The position numbers and the translations under genes are program-made. The notes below the pieces were generated by a model, which did not search any database, was not told the origin of the DNA, and saw only the letters and a list, made by a program, of their open reading frames with translations. Positions 59,437-64,000 of a stretch of DNA of 64,000 nt are shown here, piece after piece. Each line of letters begins with the position of its first letter. The first letter of the stretch is position 1. Source of the DNA: Mucilaginibacter celer (GTDB lineage Bacteria; Bacteroidota; Bacteroidia; Sphingobacteriales; Sphingobacteriaceae); contig NZ_CP032869.1 of the NCBI RefSeq assembly GCF_003576455.2, forward strand, positions 5,766,001 through 5,830,000, given 5' to 3'.

Positions 59437-59847
59437 ATGAGTTTTACCAAAACGTACACCGTAAAAGACGAACACATCGACGTTCAAAACATAATGGACG
59501 GCCTTTACTATCCTTTTTATATGGAGTGGTGCCGCCACGATTTTATCCGCGAAGTTCTCGGCTTTGATTTTGAAGAGCAGGCGCATAAAGGCGTGAACAT
59601 GGTACTATCTGAATATTCGCTGAAATTTGTGCGCTCGTTAAAAAGTGGTGATGAATTTACCGTTAGCTGCGAGTTGTTTGGCGACGCAAAGGGTTTGCCG
59701 AGGTTACATTTTAAACAAACCATTACCTGTAAAAATAAAGTGATGACTACCGGGATGTTTACGGGGACTTGTATCTCGGCTGGTGGAAGGCCTTATTTGC
59801 CGGAGAGCATACTTGAAAAAATAGCAGGGCAACCGGTATTAGAATAA
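59437..59847 (+). CDS. 4HBT-type acyl-CoA thioesterase
   Basis: The ATG at 59437 (MSFTKTYTVKDEHIDVQNIM) gives 136 residues; an upstream start at 59359 would add a hydrophobic leader unlike the family. The hotdog-fold catalytic helix has NIMDGLYYPFYMEWCRHDFI, where the usual Asp of the YbgC type appears in the HIDVQNIM segment. The central strand is KFVRSLKSGDEFTVSCELFG. It should cleave short or aromatic acyl-CoA; the substrate is unknown. Confidence 0.82.
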   Translation: MSFTKTYTVKDEHIDVQNIMDGLYYPFYMEWCRHDFIREVLGFDFEEQAHKGVNMVLSEYSLKFVRSLKSGDEFTVSCELFGDAKGLPRLHFKQTITCKNKVMTTGMFTGTCISAGGRPYLPESILEKIAGQPVLE

Positions 59848-59864
59848 GAAGAATTTTTTAACTG

Positions 59865-59957
59865 CGTCATTGCGAGGTACGAAGCAATCCCCTACTTACA
59901 GAGAAACTTGCACAGCCGCTCTGCCAATCGGGGATTGCTTCGTACCTCGCAATGACG
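59865..59957. repeat. REP-like palindrome, family 1 (copy e)
   Basis: Arms of 27-28 bases (CGTCATTGCGAGGTACGAAG and on, to CGTACCTCGCAATGACG) are almost perfectly complementary. The centre (CTTACAGAGAAACTTGC) differs from the other copies. It lies between the thioesterase and the O-methyltransferase genes. Confidence 0.92.
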
Positions 59958-60071
59958 TTTTGGAGAGATTCGCGTTTATATAACGACTGCTTGGAGTAAG
60001 ATAAATATTTGTTTATCAGCGCTAAAGCTTCTGAAATTCTCGCTTAAAATAAATTCCGTATCTTTGCCCCC

Positions 60072-60710
60072 ATGGATATTCTCCCTAATGCCCTATTGGC
60101 TTACTTAGATGACCATTGCGATCCCGAACCGGAAGCGCTGCAAAAGCTCAACCGCGAAACGCATATCAAGGTATTAAAACCCCACATGTTATCAGGGCAT
60201 TACCAGGGCCGTTTGCTTAGTTTTTTGAGCAAAATGGTACAGCCAAAACGTATTCTTGAGATAGGTACTTTTACCGGTTACTCGGCAATTTGCCTGGCTG
60301 AGGGATTGGCCGAAGATGGCATCCTTCACACCATCGAAGTGAACCGCGAAATGGAGGAAATCATCAATTCACACTTCAAACTAACAAATGTTGAAAATAA
60401 AATAAAGCTGCATTTTGGGCAGGCAGAGGCCATTATTGCTGATTTACAGGAAGATATTTTCGATTTGGTGTTTATTGATGCTGATAAAAAGAATAATTAT
60501 ACCTACTTTCAATTAGTTTTTGACAAAGTCAGATCCGGAGGATTAATAATAATTGATAATGTTTTGTGGAAGGGAAAAGTATATGGCCCCGAAAAAGATG
60601 CCGATACGGAGGGAATTCGCAAACTAAATAACGAGATAGCTGTTGATAGCAGGATAGAAAAACTAATCCTGCCGGTACGCGACGGTTTGCTGGTTATCAG
60701 AAAAAAATAA
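60072..60710 (+). CDS. Class I SAM-dependent O-methyltransferase
   Basis: 212 residues of the catechol/caffeoyl-CoA O-methyltransferase type. The SAM site reads ILEIGTFTGYSAICLAEGLA, and metal- and substrate-binding blocks are DLVFIDADKKNNYTYFQLVF and GGLIIIDNVLWKGKVYGPEK. It ends LPVRDGLLVIRKK, as usual. The natural substrate is not known for the Bacteroidota members. It is followed after three bases by the first glucosaminidase gene. Confidence 0.93.
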   Translation: MDILPNALLAYLDDHCDPEPEALQKLNRETHIKVLKPHMLSGHYQGRLLSFLSKMVQPKRILEIGTFTGYSAICLAEGLAEDGILHTIEVNREMEEIINSHFKLTNVENKIKLHFGQAEAIIADLQEDIFDLVFIDADKKNNYTYFQLVFDKVRSGGLIIIDNVLWKGKVYGPEKDADTEGIRKLNNEIAVDSRIEKLILPVRDGLLVIRKK

Positions 60711-60713
60711 ATT

Positions 60714-61262
60714 ATGAAGAAAATCTTACTGATTACAACACTGTTGATCTCAACATTAGCTGCTTCAGCACAGAAAAATACCTCAACTTCTTACATTGAT
60801 AAGTTCAAAGATGATGCCATTCGTATTATGCACGAAACCGGCATCCCGGCCAGCATCGTTTTAGGTGTGGCCATGCACGAATCGGGCTGTGGTAACAGTA
60901 CCATAGCGCAAAACCTCAATAACCAGTTTGGAGTAAAGGGCTACAACACTGTAGTTTATACCAAACACAATAAAAAAGTTCGCACCGCATACAAACGTTA
61001 CGATTCGGTTTTTGATTCGTTCCAGGATTTTGCCCGTATCATGACCGAGCGCAAACAATTTAGCCACCTGGCCGATGCGCTTACCCATTATGATTATAAA
61101 GGCTGGGCAAAAGGCATCCAGCGTGCGGGTTATGCAGGCAGCCGCAAATGGGCTTCGCAGGTTTTAGGTATTATTAGCCATTATAAATTGAACGAACTGG
61201 ACGAAAATCCGGCTACTCAAACACAACTGGCCGACGCTAACGCTTCAACAACAAAACAGTAA
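60714..61262 (+). CDS. Secreted glucosaminidase-domain protein (GH73-like)
   Basis: 182 residues with a signal peptide (MKKILLITTLLISTLAASAQ). The catalytic domain has ETGIPASIVLGVAMHESGCG, with the Glu of MHESG as the catalytic residue, then NQFGVKGYNTVVYTKHNKKV and YDSVFDSFQDFARIM. It should cut the glycan strand of peptidoglycan. It is closely followed by a paralogue with a LysM domain at 61326. Confidence 0.9.
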   Translation: MKKILLITTLLISTLAASAQKNTSTSYIDKFKDDAIRIMHETGIPASIVLGVAMHESGCGNSTIAQNLNNQFGVKGYNTVVYTKHNKKVRTAYKRYDSVFDSFQDFARIMTERKQFSHLADALTHYDYKGWAKGIQRAGYAGSRKWASQVLGIISHYKLNELDENPATQTQLADANASTTKQ

Positions 61263-61325
61263 TAATTACATTAATAAGTCTTACTTTGGCGTTATTTATC
61301 CGCCAAGTAATAAGATTTAACTATA

Positions 61326-62162
61326 ATGCGAAAAATTATATACCTGTTTTTAACGCTCGCCTGTTTCAGTTCATGTTCTGCCCGCAAAAAAACTTCGTCT
61401 GTATCCAACCGCGACGCTAAGCGCAATAACAGCAGCATCCAAAAAGCCAATAAAGATGCTATTGCAAATTACCGCTCATACTCATCGTTAGATTATATCG
61501 AACGTTTTAAAGCTATCGCCATACAGGAAATGAACCAGTATGGCATCCCTGCCAGCATTACTTTGGGGCAGGGTTTGTTTGAATCGGGAGCCGGCAACAG
61601 CGATCTGGCTAAATATGCCAACAACCACTTCGGCATAAAATGCACCGCCGATTGGACCGGTAAAAGCTACTATAAGGATGACGACCAGGTGAACGATTGT
61701 TTCCGTGTTTATGATAATCCCGAAGATTCGTTCCGCGATCATTCTGCCTTTCTGAAACGGAAAAACTACGCCAAACTTTTTGAACTGGATAAGGATGATT
61801 ACAAGGGCTGGGCTTACGGCCTAAAAAAAGCAGGCTACGCCACGAACCCCAAATATCCCGAGCTTCTGATCAACATCATCGAAAAATATAACCTCACCCA
61901 GTACGACCGTCCGGAAGGCGAAATAGCCAAAATTAAACGCGAAGACCGGGTATTGAGCCAGATCAATAACACCATCAATACCCCCGCCCAGGACACCCTG
62001 AGCAAAACCCCTCCCGATGACAAGATTTACACCGTAAAACAGGGCGATACACTATACAACATTTCCAAACGTTTTGGAATAACTGTTGATGACCTGAAAG
62101 CGCTGAACAGCATGAGTGACAACAACATCAAAATTGGTCAGAAACTGGTAGTTGTTAAGTAG
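61326..62162 (+). CDS. Glucosaminidase with a C-terminal LysM domain, lipoprotein
   Basis: 278 residues. A lipoprotein signal (LTLACFSSCSA) is followed by a Ser/Asn-rich linker and a GH73-type domain with YGIPASITLGQGLFESGAGN (catalytic Glu in FESG), FGIKCTADWTGKSYYKDDDQ and YDNPEDSFRDHSAFL. The last 50 residues form one LysM motif (KIYTVKQGDTLYNISKRFGI) that binds peptidoglycan. It is a paralogue of the gene 63 bases upstream; the short gap holds an imperfect hairpin (61281-61308). Confidence 0.93.
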   Translation: MRKIIYLFLTLACFSSCSARKKTSSVSNRDAKRNNSSIQKANKDAIANYRSYSSLDYIERFKAIAIQEMNQYGIPASITLGQGLFESGAGNSDLAKYANNHFGIKCTADWTGKSYYKDDDQVNDCFRVYDNPEDSFRDHSAFLKRKNYAKLFELDKDDYKGWAYGLKKAGYATNPKYPELLINIIEKYNLTQYDRPEGEIAKIKREDRVLSQINNTINTPAQDTLSKTPPDDKIYTVKQGDTLYNISKRFGITVDDLKALNSMSDNNIKIGQKLVVVK

Positions 62163-62177
62163 AGAGGCAAGACAGCA

Positions 62178-62290
62178 AGAGTCAGGAATCAAGATTTAAG
62201 ACGATAAGAAACATTAGGAAAGAGAGCATTAGATTATCATGTATCCTGGCTCATGATCTCTTGATTCTTTCATCTTGATTTCTTGACTCT
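62178..62290. repeat. Imperfect inverted repeat (AGAGTCAGGAATCAAGAT type)
   Basis: Arms 62178-62195 and 62272-62290 are complementary with one mismatch and one extra base. The centre contains more copies of TCTTGATT words. It fills the gap between the LysM glucosaminidase and the next gene and looks like another member of the long intergenic repeats. Confidence 0.65.
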
Positions 62291-62361
62291 ATTCCCCCAA
62301 TAGTTAATTGTTGTTAAATAGCATGATCACTCCGGGCATAACAAGTAAATTTACAGCCATT

Positions 62362-63150
62362 ATGAAATTTTGGCTGTTGCTGATATGTTTTGCCCTTACT
62401 GCCCCCGCTGTTTTTGCCCAGCAAAAAACGATTGACGGTGTGGTGTTTGATAAAGACAGCAAAGACCGCATAGCCAAAGTAAATGTTCAGAACATCACCA
62501 CCGGCAAATCCATCTACAATACTTTTAAAGGCGAATTCAAAATAGAGGCACAGCCTGGTGATGTGTTGGTTTTTACCAAAGCCGATCATCATCCCGATAC
62601 CCTAAAAGTGCAAAATGGTGAAGCGCTGGCCGTGTATATGAAACCAAAGGCCATACAGCTTAAGGAGGTTATTGTACGCGATACTTTAATGAACCCACAG
62701 AAAAAGCTGGCTGCCACAAAAAACGATTACACCAAAATATTCGGCCCCCTGAATGATAAGGACCTGCTGAGTTTTGGCCCCGGTGGTGCCGGTTTGAGTA
62801 TTGATGCTATTTATAATTCGTTAAGCCGAAGCGGCCGTAATGCGGCTCACCTTCGCGAAACTATCGAAAAAGATTACCAGCAAAGTGTTATTGATTACCG
62901 CTTTAACCGCACTTATGTTGGTGCCATTACCAATTTGCAGGGCGAGCAGTTAACCCAGTTTATGATCCGTTACAGGCCGGGCTACTTCCAGGTAAAAAAC
63001 GCCAGCGATTATGAGTTTATCGCTTCTATCAAAACCAACCTGAAACGGTTTTTAAAGTATAGTACCAAACGCTCATACTCGCTCTCGCCACTTGTTACCC
63101 CCGAAGCAGATAAACAGCCTTTGGGCAAAGGGGATATACCACAATATTAA
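62362..63150 (+). CDS. Secreted carboxypeptidase-regulatory-like domain protein
   Basis: The ATG at 62362 gives the signal peptide MKFWLLLICFALTAPAVFAQ; earlier in-frame starts at 62308 and 62323 would extend it without benefit. The mature protein opens with a CarboxypepD_reg-like domain (TIDGVVFDKDSKDRIAKVNV, YNTFKGEFKIEAQPGDVLVF, VYMKPKAIQLKEVIVRD). The end is helical (HLRETIEKDYQQSVIDYRFN). It is similar in plan to the gene at 20087; the function is unknown. Confidence 0.8.
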   Translation: MKFWLLLICFALTAPAVFAQQKTIDGVVFDKDSKDRIAKVNVQNITTGKSIYNTFKGEFKIEAQPGDVLVFTKADHHPDTLKVQNGEALAVYMKPKAIQLKEVIVRDTLMNPQKKLAATKNDYTKIFGPLNDKDLLSFGPGGAGLSIDAIYNSLSRSGRNAAHLRETIEKDYQQSVIDYRFNRTYVGAITNLQGEQLTQFMIRYRPGYFQVKNASDYEFIASIKTNLKRFLKYSTKRSYSLSPLVTPEADKQPLGKGDIPQY

Positions 63151-63281
63151 CAGGCGCTTCATTTTAGTATCCAACGTTTGGTTTGTTGTTGCGACAAAAT
63201 TTACCAACCCCATTAAACCCACAGCCAACATTTTTGTTTATTGTAGGTAAAAAAGGAGATTTTTGCTTTAATTTGTTTACT

Positions 63282-64000
63282 ATGTTAAAAACAAAACCGG
63301 TACTACTGTTAATCACATTATCAGTCACGTGCGCGTTATCTGCCAGTGCACAAACCGATACCCTGAAAAAAGACACTGTTAAAATTGACACCGCCGTATT
63401 GAACAAATACCGGATCGACTCCCGGAAAAACGCCATCCCCACCCGCACAAGGCCCGTACAAATACAGCGCGAACAAGTGCCTGTAACCATGCTCGATTAC
63501 AAGGTAAACTACTGGAAAAAGGCTGTAACATTTGGCTTAAACTTTAGCCAGTCGGCATTTAGTAATAACTATAGCTCTGGTGGTGTAAGCGCTGTGGCAT
63601 TAGGCTCCAACTTTATTTACCATACTGAATACAATAAAGCGCCGTTTAGCTATGTATCCGAACTAAACTTGACATACGGCGTATCAAAAAATAAGGGCCA
63701 GGGCAAACGCAAAACTAACGACCGTATTTATTTTGATAATAAAGTAGCCTCGCAATTGTCAAAAAGCTGGTACTTTTTCGGGGCGCTAACCTTCGAGTCG
63801 CAATTTGATAAAGGTTACAATTATGTTGACCAGGGTAACGGAAAGTTTGAACAGCAATACATTTCAAATTTCATGTCGCCCGGTTACACTACCGAATCTG
63901 TCGGTTTCGAGTACAAGCCAACCGGCTGGTTCGACTTGCGTTTAGGTACCGGTACTGCCCGCCAAACTTTTGTATTGGATCATAAAATTCACATTAAAAA
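63282..64000 (+). CDS. DUF3078 protein, 3' end outside window
   Basis: The frame opens at the ATG at 63282 with a signal peptide (MLKTKPVLLLITLSVTCALS) and is still open at the right edge, after about 239 residues. The segment NYWKKAVTFGLNFSQSAFSN and the strands FSYVSELNLTYGVSKNKGQG mark the DUF3078 family, an outer-membrane barrel of Bacteroidota. The function is unknown. It follows the carboxypeptidase-regulatory-like gene on the same strand, 131 bases away. Confidence 0.85.
   Translation, partial: MLKTKPVLLLITLSVTCALSASAQTDTLKKDTVKIDTAVLNKYRIDSRKNAIPTRTRPVQIQREQVPVTMLDYKVNYWKKAVTFGLNFSQSAFSNNYSSGGVSAVALGSNFIYHTEYNKAPFSYVSELNLTYGVSKNKGQGKRKTNDRIYFDNKVASQLSKSWYFFGALTFESQFDKGYNYVDQGNGKFEQQYISNFMSPGYTTESVGFEYKPTGWFDLRLGTGTARQTFVLDHKIHIK

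Noticed and set aside
12103..62290. CRISPR array
   Set aside because: The repeats are single palindromic units spread between genes, not regularly spaced direct repeats with spacers.

Overview
The window looks like chromosomal DNA of a Bacteroidota member of the family Sphingobacteriaceae, most like Mucilaginibacter or Pedobacter. The evidence is a gliding lipoprotein GldH beside ricT and the DNA polymerase III delta' gene, a Bacteroidota-type ECF sigma/FecR pair, families GH97, GH30 and GH16, DUF3078 and DUF4932 proteins, very few Shine-Dalgarno sequences, moderate GC, and many lipoprotein signals of the type Cys followed by Lys/Ser/Asp. The genus is inferred from gene content, not from a marker gene. 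I did not identify promoters with confidence.

Layout. 1-3.6 kb: the end of a lectin-like protein, small secreted or membrane proteins and a large conserved cytosolic protein. 3.6-8.6 kb: a minus-strand cell-surface signalling block (ECF sigma, FecR anti-sigma, an STN-domain outer-membrane protein without a TonB plug, a small membrane protein missing from standard length cut-offs, and a frameshifted two-barrel protein). 8.8-10.2 kb: two cytochrome P460-type proteins. 10.4-15.9 kb: a beta-lactamase-fold hydrolase, an AraC regulator with a metal-binding-like N-terminus, an HMA/MauE-like membrane protein, a lone receiver protein, a LacI regulator and a nitroreductase. 16.2-20.7 kb: an AsmA-like/GT51 transglycosylase fusion, an Mrp-type Fe-S carrier and a NifU-like scaffold. 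20.8-22.0 kb: an AT-rich RDD membrane protein with a TIR-like domain. 22.2-24.3 kb: molybdate transporter ModA-ModB-ModC.

24.5-35.0 kb is a polysaccharide-degradation island: GH30, a membrane sensor fused to a transposase-derived zinc ribbon/HTH, a second GH30 and a GH16 that share a fascin-like domain, an outer-membrane barrel, and a GH97 ending in an in-frame stop. The enzymes fit attack on beta-1,3/beta-1,6-glucans (fungal wall or laminarin), with the sensor as the likely local regulator. 35.2-37.6 kb: MlaD-MlaF-MlaE lipid transport. 38-50.4 kb: housekeeping genes (ABC-F, mnmG, gamma-carbonic anhydrase, tRNA-Gly, nadB, nadA, thiL). Three parS-like palindromes sit directly before mnmG. 50.5-52.1 kb: an IS110-family element that has landed inside a REP-like palindrome, with a probable bridge-RNA region. 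52.3-64 kb: rmuC, a DUF4932 putative metallopeptidase, gldH-ricT-holB, ruvX, a thioesterase, an O-methyltransferase, two glucosaminidases, a carboxypeptidase-regulatory-like protein and the start of a DUF3078 protein.

Intergenic spaces carry at least three families of long inverted repeats. The commonest has arms reading roughly CGTCATTGCGAGGTACGAAG. The strongest leads are the sensor/zinc-ribbon fusion (26206-28119), the IS110 insertion in a REP-like unit, the parS cluster, the TIR-like RDD protein and the plug-less STN signalling locus.
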